Made by a program: the position numbers and the translations under genes. The notes below the pieces were generated by a model. The model saw only the letters and a list, made by a program, of their open reading frames with translations, did not search any database and was not told the origin of the DNA. This document shows, in pieces, positions 8,936 to 16,923 of a DNA stretch of 64,000 bases; within the stretch, counting starts at the first letter, position 1, and each line of letters opens with the position of its first letter. Source of the DNA: Flavonifractor sp. An10 (lineage in GTDB: Bacteria > Bacillota > Clostridia > Oscillospirales > Oscillospiraceae); contig NZ_NFMB01000005.1 of NCBI RefSeq assembly GCF_002161215.1, positions 124,001 to 188,000 of the forward strand. The letters run 5' to 3'.

Positions 8936-8977
8936 AAACGTGGTACAATGGGCTTCCAGACCCACTGTACCACGTTT
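8936..8977. promoter_or_regulatory. long dyad over the cdd promoter
   Basis: A 17-base inverted repeat with one mismatch (AAACGTGGTACAATGGG and CCCACTGTACCACGTTT around an 8-base centre). The left arm contains the -10 box TACAAT (8944-8949) of a promoter whose -35 is TTGCAG (8921-8926, spacing 17). It may be an operator or a leader hairpin of the cdd transcript, and may also stop the preceding MFS transcript. Confidence 0.6.
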
Positions 8978-9000
8978 CTGTTTGAAGGGAGGACTTTGGT

Positions 9001-9399
9001 ATGATGACTGATCAGGAGCTGGTGGAGCTGGCCTTCACCATGCTGGAGCGCTCCTATGTGCCCTACTCCCACTTCCCCGTGGGGGCCGCCCTGGAGTGCG
9101 CCGACGGCACGATTTTTACCGGCTGTAATGTGGAGAACGCCGCCTTCGGCTCCACCATCTGCGCCGAGCGCACCGCCCTGGTGAAGGCGGTGAGCGAGGG
9201 GCACCGGGACGACTTCACCCGCCTGGCCGTGGTGGGCAACTCCACCGAGCCCTGCTGGCCCTGCGGCGCCTGCCGCCAGATGCTCTACGAGTTCGCCCCC
9301 GAGCTCACCCTGCTGGTGGCGCGAAAGGATCACAGCTTCGTGAAGCTGACCCTGGGGGAGCTGATGCCCCACGGCTTCGGGCCAAAGGGCATGGACTGA
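9001..9399 (+). CDS. cdd: cytidine deaminase
   Basis: 132 residues, the standard length of the small tetrameric Zn-dependent cytidine deaminase, which converts cytidine and deoxycytidine to uridine forms for pyrimidine salvage. The catalytic signature is intact: CAERTALVKAV (C-A-E, proton shuttle glutamate) and PCWPCGACRQ (P-C-x-x-C zinc site). The N-terminal YVPYSHFPVGAALE segment is also typical. Start ATG 9001 follows GGGAGG with 8 bases. It is a single-gene unit under the promoter/dyad at 8921-8977. Confidence 0.95.
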   Translation: MMTDQELVELAFTMLERSYVPYSHFPVGAALECADGTIFTGCNVENAAFGSTICAERTALVKAVSEGHRDDFTRLAVVGNSTEPCWPCGACRQMLYEFAPELTLLVARKDHSFVKLTLGELMPHGFGPKGMD

Positions 9400-9414
9400 A
9401 CCCGCCCGCCCCTC

Positions 9415-9462
9415 TTGACAGAGGGGCGGCGCTGTGTTATCTTAAACATACCGACGGTATGT
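9415..9462 (+). promoter_or_regulatory. tetR promoter with 17-bp operator
   Basis: TTGACA (9415-9420) and TTATCT (9437-9442) with 16 bases of spacing. Immediately downstream, ACATACCGACGGTATGT (9446-9462) is a perfect dyad around a central A. Its position at the transcript start is that of an autoregulatory TetR operator. Confidence 0.75.
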
Positions 9463-9481
9463 ATGAAAAGGAGGGGGCCCC

Positions 9482-10126
9482 ATGGCCCGCAACAAGCATC
9501 CCGAGGAGACCGTGGAGAAAATTCTGGACGTGTCCATGCGCCTGTTCAGCGAGAAGGGCTACGAGCACACCACCATCCAGGACATTGTGGACGCCCTGGG
9601 CATGTCCAAGGGGGCCATCTACCACCACTTCAAGTCCAAGGAGGACATCATCGACCGCCTCAACGACCGCTACTACGAGGGGCTGGACTGGTTCCCCGAC
9701 CTGTCCAAAATCCCCGGGGAGAACGGCCTGGAAAAGCTGCGCTACGCCTTCCACCACTTTCTCACCGACCCGGCCAAGCGGAAGGTTGACCGGCTGGTCA
9801 TCGGCTACGTGGTGAAGAACCCCAAGATCACCCTGCTCACCCTGGAGTCCACCTTCCGGGACGCCGCCCCCTACGTGGAGAAGATCATCCGCCTGGGCAT
9901 GGCCGACGGCTCCATCCAGGGGGTGGAGTACCCCCGCGAGGTGGCGGAGGTGCTCATGCTCCTGACCAACGTGTGGACGGGTATGTTCGCCGGCAGCCGG
10001 GAGGAGTTTGCCCGCAAGCTCCGCTTCAGCGCCGAGTTCCTGAAGCGCTTCGGCCTGCCCGTGCTGGACGAGGAGCTGCAGGCCGACGCCCTCAACTATT
10101 ACGACCAGGTGATTGAGACCCTCTGA
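9482..10126 (+). CDS. TetR/AcrR-family transcriptional regulator
   Basis: 214 residues. The N-terminal helix-turn-helix is clear: TVEKILDVSMRLFSEKGYEHTTIQDIVDALGMSKGAIYHHFKSKEDI (residues about 9-55), including the G-x-x-Y-H-H-F recognition region. The rest is a helical ligand-binding domain with no readable ligand. A dyad with ACCG/CGGT halves lies at its own promoter, and a related dyad lies before the MFS exporter at 10220, so it probably represses itself and that exporter until an exporter substrate binds. ATG 9482 follows AAGGAGG. Confidence 0.93.
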   Translation: MARNKHPEETVEKILDVSMRLFSEKGYEHTTIQDIVDALGMSKGAIYHHFKSKEDIIDRLNDRYYEGLDWFPDLSKIPGENGLEKLRYAFHHFLTDPAKRKVDRLVIGYVVKNPKITLLTLESTFRDAAPYVEKIIRLGMADGSIQGVEYPREVAEVLMLLTNVWTGMFAGSREEFARKLRFSAEFLKRFGLPVLDEELQADALNYYDQVIETL

Positions 10127-10140
10127 CCCTCCGCGCCCCC

Positions 10141-10168
10141 ACCGCCCTCCCGGCGAGGGCGGTTTTTC
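10141..10168 (+). terminator. rho-independent terminator after tetR
   Basis: ACCGCCCTC and GAGGGCGGT arms, five-base loop, then a T run. It separates the regulator from the exporter gene, so the latter needs its own promoter. Confidence 0.75.
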
Positions 10169-10180
10169 CGGCTAAGATAC

Positions 10181-10197
10181 ATACCAACCGTCGGTAT
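10181..10197 (+). promoter_or_regulatory. TetR operator before the MFS exporter
   Basis: ATACCAACCGTCGGTAT. Its right part shares 11 consecutive bases (ACCGTCGGTAT) with the complement of the operator at 9446-9462. It lies 23 bases before the exporter start. Confidence 0.65.
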
Positions 10198-10219
10198 TAA
10201 AATGAAAGGAGCTGTTTCC

Positions 10220-11503
10220 ATGAAGTCAGCCCGCCTGTTCTCCCGCGACTTCACCCTCATGGTGATCGGACAGATCATCTCCCTCCTGGGCAACGCCGTC
10301 CTCCGCTTCGCCCTCCCCCTCCAGGTGCTGGACGCCACCGGCTCCGCCGCCGCCTTCGGCGGGGTGCTGGCCCTGTCCATGGTGCCGGTGCTCCTCTGCT
10401 CCCCTCTGGGGGGCGTGCTGGCCGACCGGGTGCCCCGGCAGAGGATCATGTGGGGCCTGGACTTCTCCACTGCCGCCCTGGCGGCGGGCTACGGCCTGCT
10501 CTTCGCCGGGGGGCACTCGGTGGCGGCGGTGGGGGGCATGATGGTGCTCCTCTCCGCCATCCAGGCCCTCTACCAGCCAGCCGTCCAGGCCAGCATCCCC
10601 GTCCTGGTTGCGGAGGAGCATCTCCCCGCCGCCAACGGGGTGGTGGCCCAGGTGCAGGCCCTGTCCAGCCTGCTGGGCCCCATCCTGGGCGGGGTGCTCT
10701 ACGGCTGGGTGGGACTGGCCCCCATCGTATGGGTGGGGGCGGCCTGCTTCTTCGGCTCGGCGGTGATGGAGCTGTTCCTCCGCATCCCCTTCCGGCGGCG
10801 GGAGGACGGCGGCGAGCCCCTGGCCGCTGTGGGCCGGGATCTCCGGGACGCGGGGGTCTTTTTGGTGCGGGAGCAGCCCGGCCTGCTGCGGGTGCTGGCC
10901 CTCATCGCCCTCATCAACCTGTTTCTCTCCGCCCTGTTCATTGTTGGTCTGCCCTACCTGATCAAGATCACCCTGGGCCTGTCCTCCCAGCTGTACAGCT
11001 TTGCCGAGGCAGCCCTGAGCCTGGGCTCCATCCTGGGGGGCATGCTCTCCGGCGCGGCCCTGGGGCGGACGGGGCTGCGGGGGGCCTGGCGCTTCCTGCT
11101 GGGTACCGCCCTCTCCCTCCTCCCCATCGCCCTGGCCCTGGTGCTGGGCCTCCCGCCGCTGGCGGCCTACGGGGTGATCCTGGCCGCCGTGCTGGCGGGC
11201 ATGGCCTGCGCCATGCTGTTTACCGTGGCCGCCCAGACCTACCTCCAGCGGGCCACGCCGCCCCACCTGCTGGGCAAGGTGGCCGCCTTCGTCTCCGCCA
11301 TCTCCACCTGCGCCATGCCCCTGGGGCAGGCCCTGTACGGCGTGCTGTTCCAGGCCTTCCAGGTCCGGGCCTGGGTGGTGGTGCTTTTCGGCCTGGGGGC
11401 CAGTCTGGCGGTGGCCCTGGCCGCCGCCCCCGCCCTGAGAAAGCTCCCCGGCCTTGACGAAGCCCCCTCCGGCGGGTATACTGAGGAAAGTTTGAAGCCC
11501 TAG
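10220..11503 (+). CDS. MFS transporter controlled by the adjacent TetR
   Basis: 427 residues with 12 predicted spans. ATG 10220 is chosen over the in-frame ATG 10202 because AAAGGAG (10205-10211) sits 8 bases before 10220 and lies inside the longer version. Motif A is visible as GGVLADRVPRQRIMWGLD. The fold resembles MFS_3/enterobactin-exporter-like drug transporters. A TetR-type operator in the leader and the regulator gene just upstream point to inducible export of a toxic compound. The substrate is unknown. Confidence 0.88.
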   Translation: MKSARLFSRDFTLMVIGQIISLLGNAVLRFALPLQVLDATGSAAAFGGVLALSMVPVLLCSPLGGVLADRVPRQRIMWGLDFSTAALAAGYGLLFAGGHSVAAVGGMMVLLSAIQALYQPAVQASIPVLVAEEHLPAANGVVAQVQALSSLLGPILGGVLYGWVGLAPIVWVGAACFFGSAVMELFLRIPFRRREDGGEPLAAVGRDLRDAGVFLVREQPGLLRVLALIALINLFLSALFIVGLPYLIKITLGLSSQLYSFAEAALSLGSILGGMLSGAALGRTGLRGAWRFLLGTALSLLPIALALVLGLPPLAAYGVILAAVLAGMACAMLFTVAAQTYLQRATPPHLLGKVAAFVSAISTCAMPLGQALYGVLFQAFQVRAWVVVLFGLGASLAVALAAAPALRKLPGLDEAPSGGYTEESLKP

Positions 11504-11514
11504 GAGGTCATTTG

Positions 11515-12678
11515 ATGGAAGAAACTCAGGTCTACGCGGCGTCCTGCCCGGACTACAGCCAGGCGGAGACGTGTATCCGCGCCCTAGTGGAGCAGATGGG
11601 CGGCATGGGCCGGTTTGTCCGCCCCGGGGAGCGGATCGTCCTCAAGGCCAACCTGCTCCGGGCCGCCCCGCCGGAGAGCGCCATCTGCACCCACCCGGCG
11701 GTGGTGGAGGCGGTGGCCAAGCTGGTGAAGGAGGCGGGGGGAACGCCGGTGATCTGCGACAGCCCCGGCGGCGCCCTGCACAAGGAGGCCGTGCTCCGCA
11801 GTCTGTACGAGAAGACCGGCATGGCGGCGGCCGCCGCGGCCGCGGGGGCAGAGCTGTCCATGGATTCCTCCACCCGCACCGTGTCCCTGCCGGAGGGGAA
11901 GGTGCTCCGCCAGGCGGAGATCATCACCCCCGTGGCGGAGGCCGACGGGGTGATCGACCTGTGCAAGATGAAGACCCACGTGCTCATGAGCATGACGGGG
12001 GCGGTGAAGAACCTGTTCGGGGTGATCCCCGGCCTGTCCAAGGTGGGCTATCACGCCACCCACCCGGATCACGAGACCTTTGCCGACGTGCTGCTGGATC
12101 TGACCGGGTATGTGAAGCCCCGGCTCAGCCTGATGGACGGCATCCTGGCCATGGAGGGGGACGGCCCCGGCTCCTCCGGCACCCCCCGGCAGGCGGGGCT
12201 GCTGCTGGCCGCCGCCAATCCCCTGGCCCTAGACACCGCCGCCGGGGCCATCATGAACCTGCCCCGGCAGGACAACCCGGTGCTGCTGGCCGCGGAGCGG
12301 CGGGGACTCACCCCCTGCCGCATGGAGGACGTGGAGCTCATCGGCGGCACGGTGGAGGAGCTGCGCATGGCGGACTACAAATTCCCCGCCAGCACCAAGT
12401 CCAATCTCATGGACTTCCTGGGCCCTCTGGCCCGCCCGGCGGAAAGGCTCTGCAAGAAGGCCCTCTCCCAGACTCCCAGGATCGACGGCGCCAAATGCGT
12501 GGGCTGCGGCATCTGCGCCAAGTCCTGCCCCGGCCAGGCCATCGCCATGACCGCCCCGGGGAAAAAGGCCCGCATCAGCCAGAAGGCCTGCATCCACTGC
12601 TACTGCTGCCACGAGCTGTGCCCCCAGAAGGCCGTGGAGCTGCACCAGAGCTGGCTGGGGCGGCTTCTGACAAAATAA
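11515..12678 (+). CDS. DUF362 domain protein with C-terminal 2x[4Fe-4S] ferredoxin domain
   Basis: 387 residues from ATG 11515 (AGGAGG, 7 bases). Residues about 35-230 form the DUF362 domain (VLKANLLRAAPPESAICTHPAVVEAV; CKMKTHVLMSMTGAVKNLFGVIPG). The C-terminus carries two ferredoxin motifs, CVGCGICAKSCPGQAI and CIHCYCCHELCPQKAV, so it should bind two [4Fe-4S] clusters. Proteins of this type are common in anaerobes; their reaction is not established. It starts 11 bases after the MFS gene and may be cotranscribed with it. Confidence 0.9.
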   Translation: MEETQVYAASCPDYSQAETCIRALVEQMGGMGRFVRPGERIVLKANLLRAAPPESAICTHPAVVEAVAKLVKEAGGTPVICDSPGGALHKEAVLRSLYEKTGMAAAAAAAGAELSMDSSTRTVSLPEGKVLRQAEIITPVAEADGVIDLCKMKTHVLMSMTGAVKNLFGVIPGLSKVGYHATHPDHETFADVLLDLTGYVKPRLSLMDGILAMEGDGPGSSGTPRQAGLLLAAANPLALDTAAGAIMNLPRQDNPVLLAAERRGLTPCRMEDVELIGGTVEELRMADYKFPASTKSNLMDFLGPLARPAERLCKKALSQTPRIDGAKCVGCGICAKSCPGQAIAMTAPGKKARISQKACIHCYCCHELCPQKAVELHQSWLGRLLTK

Positions 12679-12743
12679 GCGCATAAATTTTGCGCACATG
12701 GAAATGCTAACGGCGTATCTCAATGTGAGGAGGAAGCGTTTCC

Positions 12744-12947
12744 ATGTTTTTAGATAAGATTGCTCTGATTCTCGCCATCATCGGCGGGCTCAACTGGGGC
12801 AGCATCGGCATCTTCCGGTTTGACATCGTGGCCGCCCTGTTCGGCGGCCAGGACAGCATGGTCAGCCGGATCATCTACACCCTGGTGGGCCTGGCCGCCA
12901 TCTGGTGTATTTCCCTGCTGTTCCGGGACACCAGGGGCAAGGAATAA
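12744..12947 (+). CDS. DUF378 family small membrane protein
   Basis: 67 residues, ATG 12744 with an AGGAGGA site. The family signature is plain: IALILAIIGGLNWGSIGIFRFDIVAALFG followed by RIIYTLVGLAAIWCI. Two membrane helices. It is a widespread Firmicute family with unknown function. Single gene, followed by a strong terminator. Confidence 0.9.
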   Translation: MFLDKIALILAIIGGLNWGSIGIFRFDIVAALFGGQDSMVSRIIYTLVGLAAIWCISLLFRDTRGKE

Positions 12948-12954
12948 ATCCCCG

Positions 12955-12985
12955 GCGGGGCCCTCGTGGAGGGCCCCGCTCTTTT
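12955..12985 (+). terminator. rho-independent terminator
   Basis: GCGGGGCCCTC and GAGGGCCCCGC around GTG, followed by TCTTTT. Confidence 0.85.
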
Positions 12986-13025
12986 GCTTTCCGGTTAGTT
13001 GCCACAAATTTCTTCTGCAGGGGTC

Positions 13026-13071
13026 TTGACATTGGTTTGCCGTCGATCTATACTACACCCCAGGGGGGTGT
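13026..13071 (+). promoter_or_regulatory. copper-regulated promoter with CsoR-type operator
   Basis: TTGACA (13026-13031), 17 bases, TATACT (13049-13054), then ACACCCCAGGGGGGTGT (13055-13071), a dyad of C-run and G-run halves like known CsoR operators. The operator starts at the end of the -10 box, so a bound repressor would block RNA polymerase. Confidence 0.8.
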
Positions 13072-13079
13072 TAAGCACC

Positions 13080-13343
13080 ATGATGGCAGATGAGAAAAAA
13101 ATCCTCCGCCTGTTGAAAACCGCCCGGGGACAGATGGACGGCATCATCCGGATGGTGGAGGAAAACCGCTACTGCATCGATATTTCCCAGCAGCTCATGG
13201 CCACCGAGGCCATCCTCAACCGGGCCAACAAGGAGATCCTCTCCGCCCACCTGAAGCACTGCGTCCAGGAGGCCGCCAGCGAGGAGGAGCGGAGCCGGAA
13301 GATCGACGAGTTCGTGACCACCCTGGGACACATTTTGAAGTGA
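13080..13343 (+). CDS. csoR: CsoR/FrmR-family metal-sensing repressor
   Basis: 87 residues, an all-helical DUF156 protein. The Cu(I) ligand set C-H-C is visible: cysteine in [11 protein letters not shown], then histidine and cysteine in [10 protein letters not shown]. The start is ATG 13080 (or 13083), next to the G-rich right half of the operator, so ribosome site and operator are close together. It stands 28 bases before copA, and operator, repressor and pump form a classic copper-efflux operon: Cu(I) binding releases the repressor and induces the ATPase. The C-H-C set makes Cu(I) more likely than formaldehyde or nickel. Confidence 0.9.
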   Translation: MMADEKKILRLLKTARGQMDGIIRMVEENRYCIDISQQLMATEAILNRANKEILSAHLKHCVQEAASEEERSRKIDEFVTTLGHILK

Positions 13344-13371
13344 GTCCCGCCGCTTAGAAAGAAGCATCCGT

Positions 13372-15960
13372 ATGAAACAGAAATTCAACGTTACCGGCAT
13401 GACCTGTACGGCGTGCTCCGCCCACGTGGAGAAGGCGGTCAGCGGCGTGGCCGGCGTGGAGAGCTGCAATGTGAACCTGCTGGGCAGCTCCATGCTGGTG
13501 GAGTACACCGACCAGACCAATGCCGAGGAGATCATCCACGCGGTGGAGGAGGCCGGCTACGGCGCCTCCCTCCCCGCCCCGGCGGGCCAGGCGGCCCCGG
13601 CCGCCGCCGCCCGGCCCGGCGACACCATGGCGGAGGAGGCCGCCGGCATGAAGCGCCGCTTCCTCACCTCCCTGGTGTTCCTGGTGCCCCTGTTCTACAT
13701 CGCCATGGGCCACATGATGGGCTGGCCCCTGCCCGCCTTCTTCCACCAGAGCTCCAACGCCCTGGTGGTGGCGTTTATCCAGTTCCTGCTCACCCTGCCC
13801 ATCATGTTCATCAACCGGAAGTACTACGCCGTGGGCTTCAAGACCCTGTGGCACCGCTCCCCCAACATGGACTCCCTGATCGCCCTGGGCTCCTCCGCCG
13901 CCGTGGTATACGGCGTGGCGGCCCTGTTCCTCATCGCCTGGAACCTGGGCCGGGCGGCCTACGGCGTGGGGGATGCGGCGGCGGCCCTGAGGCAGGTGGA
14001 GCACTGGTCTATGGATCTGTACTTCGAGTCCGCCGGCATGATCCTCACCCTGATCACCCTGGGTAAGTGGCTGGAGACCCGCTCCAAGGGTAAGACCAGC
14101 GAGGCCATCACCCGGCTGATGGACTTGGCCCCCAAGACGGCCATGGTGCTGCGGGACGGCCAGGAGGTGGAGCTCCCCGTGGAGGACGTGGTGGTGGGCG
14201 ATCTGATCGTGGTACGCCCCGGCGGCCGCATCCCGGTGGACGGGGTGGTCACCGAGGGCTCCTCCTCGGTGGATGAGTCCGCCCTCACCGGCGAGAGCCT
14301 GCCGGTGGAGAAGCTGCCCGGCCACAAGGTGGCCGCCGCCTCCATCAACAAGTCCGGCTCCTTCACCTTCCGGGCCACCCGGGTGGGCGAGGACACCACC
14401 CTGGCCCAGATGATCCGCCTGGTGGACGAGGCGGCCTCCTCCAAGGCCCCCATCGCCAAGCTGGCCGACAAGGTGGCGGGGGTGTTCGTGCCCACCGTCA
14501 TCGGCATTGCCATCGTCACCGCCATCGTGTGGCTCATCGCCACCGGCGGCGACGTGACCCGGGCCCTCACCGCCGGCGTGGCCGTGCTGGTGATCTCCTG
14601 CCCCTGTGCCCTGGGGCTGGCCACCCCGGTGGCCATCATGGTGGGCACCGGCAAGGGTGCGGAGAACGGCATTCTGATCAAGTCCGCCGAGGCCCTGGAG
14701 ACCCTGCACACCGTCAGGACGGTGGTGCTGGACAAGACGGGCACCCTGACCCAGGGCAGGCCGGTGGTCACCGACTGCCGCCCGGCCCCCGGCGTCACCG
14801 AGGAGGAGCTGCTCTGCGTGGCCGCCTCCCTGGAGAAGCCGTCGGAGCATCCCCTGGCCGAGGCCATCACCGCCGAGGCGGAGGCGCGGAACATCCCCCT
14901 GGCCCCCATCGAGGGCTTCCTGGCCACCCCCGGCCGGGGCATCCAGGGCACCCTCCACGGCGAGAGCGTGCTGGCGGGCAACGCCGCCATGCTGGCCGAG
15001 GCGGGCGTCCCCCTGGGCGGCTTTGAGACCGCGGCGGAGGAGCTGGCCCAGGCGGGCAAGACCCCGCTGTACTTCGCCGAGGGCGGTAAGCTCCTGGGCG
15101 TGGTGGCCGTGGCCGACACCCCCAAGCCCACCAGCGCCGCCGCCGTACAGGCCTTCCAGGAGATGGGCATCGACGTGGTCATGCTCACCGGCGACAACCG
15201 GCGCACCGCCGAGGCGGTGGGCCGCCAGCTGGGGGTGACCCGGGTGGTGGCCGAGGTGCTGCCCCAGGACAAGGAAAAGACCGTGGCGGAGCTGCAGGCC
15301 CAGGGCCAGCGGGTGGCCATGGTGGGCGACGGCATCAACGACGCCCCCGCCCTGGCCCGGGCCGACGTGGGCATCGCCATCGGGGCGGGCACCGACGTGG
15401 CCATCGAGTCCGCCGACGTGGTGCTGATGAAGAGCGACCTGCTGGACGCGGTCACCGCCGTGCAGCTGTCCAAGAATGTGATCCGCAACATCAAGGAGAA
15501 CCTGTTCTGGGCCTTCATCTACAACATCATCGGCATACCCCTGGCCGCCGGGGTGTGGTATCCCCTGTTCCACATCCAGCTCTCCCCCATGTTCGGCGCG
15601 GCGGCCATGAGCCTGTCCTCCGTGTGCGTGGTGTCCAACGCCCTGCGCCTCAAGTTCTTCCGCCCGGCGCGGCCGGAGACCCCCTCCCCCGCCCCGGTGA
15701 AAGATATGCCCCGGGAAATTCCCGAATCTGATGAAACGAAAGGAACGAGTACCATGACCAAGGTGATGAACATCAACGGCATGATGTGCGCCCACTGCCA
15801 GGCCCACGTGGAGAAAGCCCTCAACGCCATTGACGGCGTGGAGGCCAAGGTGAACCTGGAGGCCAAAAACGCCACCGTAACCCTGTCCAGGGACGTGCCC
15901 GACGACGTGCTGAAAAACGCCGTCACCGAGGCGGGCTACGAGGTGGTCTCCATCTCCTGA
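13372..15960 (+). CDS. copA: Cu(I)-exporting P1B-type ATPase with HMA domains at both ends
   Basis: 862 residues. An N-terminal HMA domain ([14 protein letters not shown], residues about 9-22) is followed by the membrane pump. Pump motifs are the [10 protein letters not shown] metal channel motif, the phosphorylation site [15 protein letters not shown] in the nucleotide domain, and [11 protein letters not shown]. After the last membrane spans a linker (about 760-794) leads to a second HMA domain starting near residue 795 with [14 protein letters not shown]. Known function is ATP-driven Cu(I) export. The C-terminal HMA is unusual in position and looks like a fused CopZ chaperone. Second gene of the csoR operon; the ribosome site (AGAAAG) is weak. 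Confidence 0.95.
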   Translation: MKQKFNVTGMTCTACSAHVEKAVSGVAGVESCNVNLLGSSMLVEYTDQTNAEEIIHAVEEAGYGASLPAPAGQAAPAAAARPGDTMAEEAAGMKRRFLTSLVFLVPLFYIAMGHMMGWPLPAFFHQSSNALVVAFIQFLLTLPIMFINRKYYAVGFKTLWHRSPNMDSLIALGSSAAVVYGVAALFLIAWNLGRAAYGVGDAAAALRQVEHWSMDLYFESAGMILTLITLGKWLETRSKGKTSEAITRLMDLAPKTAMVLRDGQEVELPVEDVVVGDLIVVRPGGRIPVDGVVTEGSSSVDESALTGESLPVEKLPGHKVAAASINKSGSFTFRATRVGEDTTLAQMIRLVDEAASSKAPIAKLADKVAGVFVPTVIGIAIVTAIVWLIATGGDVTRALTAGVAVLVISCPCALGLATPVAIMVGTGKGAENGILIKSAEALETLHTVRTVVLDKTGTLTQGRPVVTDCRPAPGVTEEELLCVAASLEKPSEHPLAEAITAEAEARNIPLAPIEGFLATPGRGIQGTLHGESVLAGNAAMLAEAGVPLGGFETAAEELAQAGKTPLYFAEGGKLLGVVAVADTPKPTSAAAVQAFQEMGIDVVMLTGDNRRTAEAVGRQLGVTRVVAEVLPQDKEKTVAELQAQGQRVAMVGDGINDAPALARADVGIAIGAGTDVAIESADVVLMKSDLLDAVTAVQLSKNVIRNIKENLFWAFIYNIIGIPLAAGVWYPLFHIQLSPMFGAAAMSLSSVCVVSNALRLKFFRPARPETPSPAPVKDMPREIPESDETKGTSTMTKVMNINGMMCAHCQAHVEKALNAIDGVEAKVNLEAKNATVTLSRDVPDDVLKNAVTEAGYEVVSIS
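15754..15960 (+). CDS. probable internal translation product: CopZ-like copper chaperone
   Basis: In the copA frame, ATG 15754 is preceded by AAAGGAACGAGTACC, a plausible ribosome site at about 10 bases. Translation from here would give a 68-residue HMA protein with MMCAHC (M-x-C-x-x-C) and the complete ferredoxin-like fold, ending at the copA stop. The linker just before it is poor in structure. This suggests copA produces both a two-HMA pump and a free chaperone. An alternative is a past in-frame fusion of copA and copZ whose old start is only a relic. Confidence 0.5.
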   Translation: MTKVMNINGMMCAHCQAHVEKALNAIDGVEAKVNLEAKNATVTLSRDVPDDVLKNAVTEAGYEVVSIS

Positions 15961-15978
15961 GCCGACTGCCAGAAGGGA

Positions 15979-16012
15979 GCCCGGCGGCAACAGCCGCCGG
16001 GCCCTTTTCTTT
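15979..16012 (+). terminator. rho-independent terminator of the copper operon
   Basis: GCCCGGCGGC and GCCGCCGGGC arms, loop AACA, then CCTTTTCTTTT. Confidence 0.88.
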
Positions 16013-16107
16013 TGCCTATTCCATGCCGGTTTTTGCTTTTTGTGTACACAGGTGTGCCACTTTCCCCCTTTGGGATACAATAGGGAAAGGACTTTCAAGG
16101 AGGTTGA

Positions 16108-16722
<615 letters not shown>

Positions 16723-16727
16723 CAATA

Positions 16728-16755
16728 GCTGGCAAAAAGTGTACTTTTTGCCAGC
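16728..16755. repeat. 28-bp palindrome after the recombinase
   Basis: GCTGGCAAAAAGT and ACTTTTTGCCAGC around GT. Its complement contains AAGTACACTTTTTGC, found again at 16875-16889. It could be a recombination subsite or a terminator. Confidence 0.6.
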
Positions 16756-16858
16756 CGGTTTCTTGGCTCCATTGTAGCACGTTAGTTCAGTAATATCAAT
16801 AACTTTAGCCTTTATTTTGCGTACATAATTTTTATTTTACATTACCATCCTCCGCCGC

Positions 16859-16900
16859 ACCCACATTTGTCAATAAGTACACTTTTTGCAAAATGTGGGT
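16859..16900. repeat. 42-bp inverted repeat before the SLH gene
   Basis: Perfect 10-base arms ACCCACATTT and AAATGTGGGT enclose AAGTACACTTTTTGC, the core shared with 16728-16755. It ends 10 bases before the ribosome site of the SLH gene. The 103 bases between the two palindromes are AT-rich and carry no gene. Confidence 0.6.
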
Positions 16901-16923
16901 CGGAAAGATGAGGAGGAAAACAA

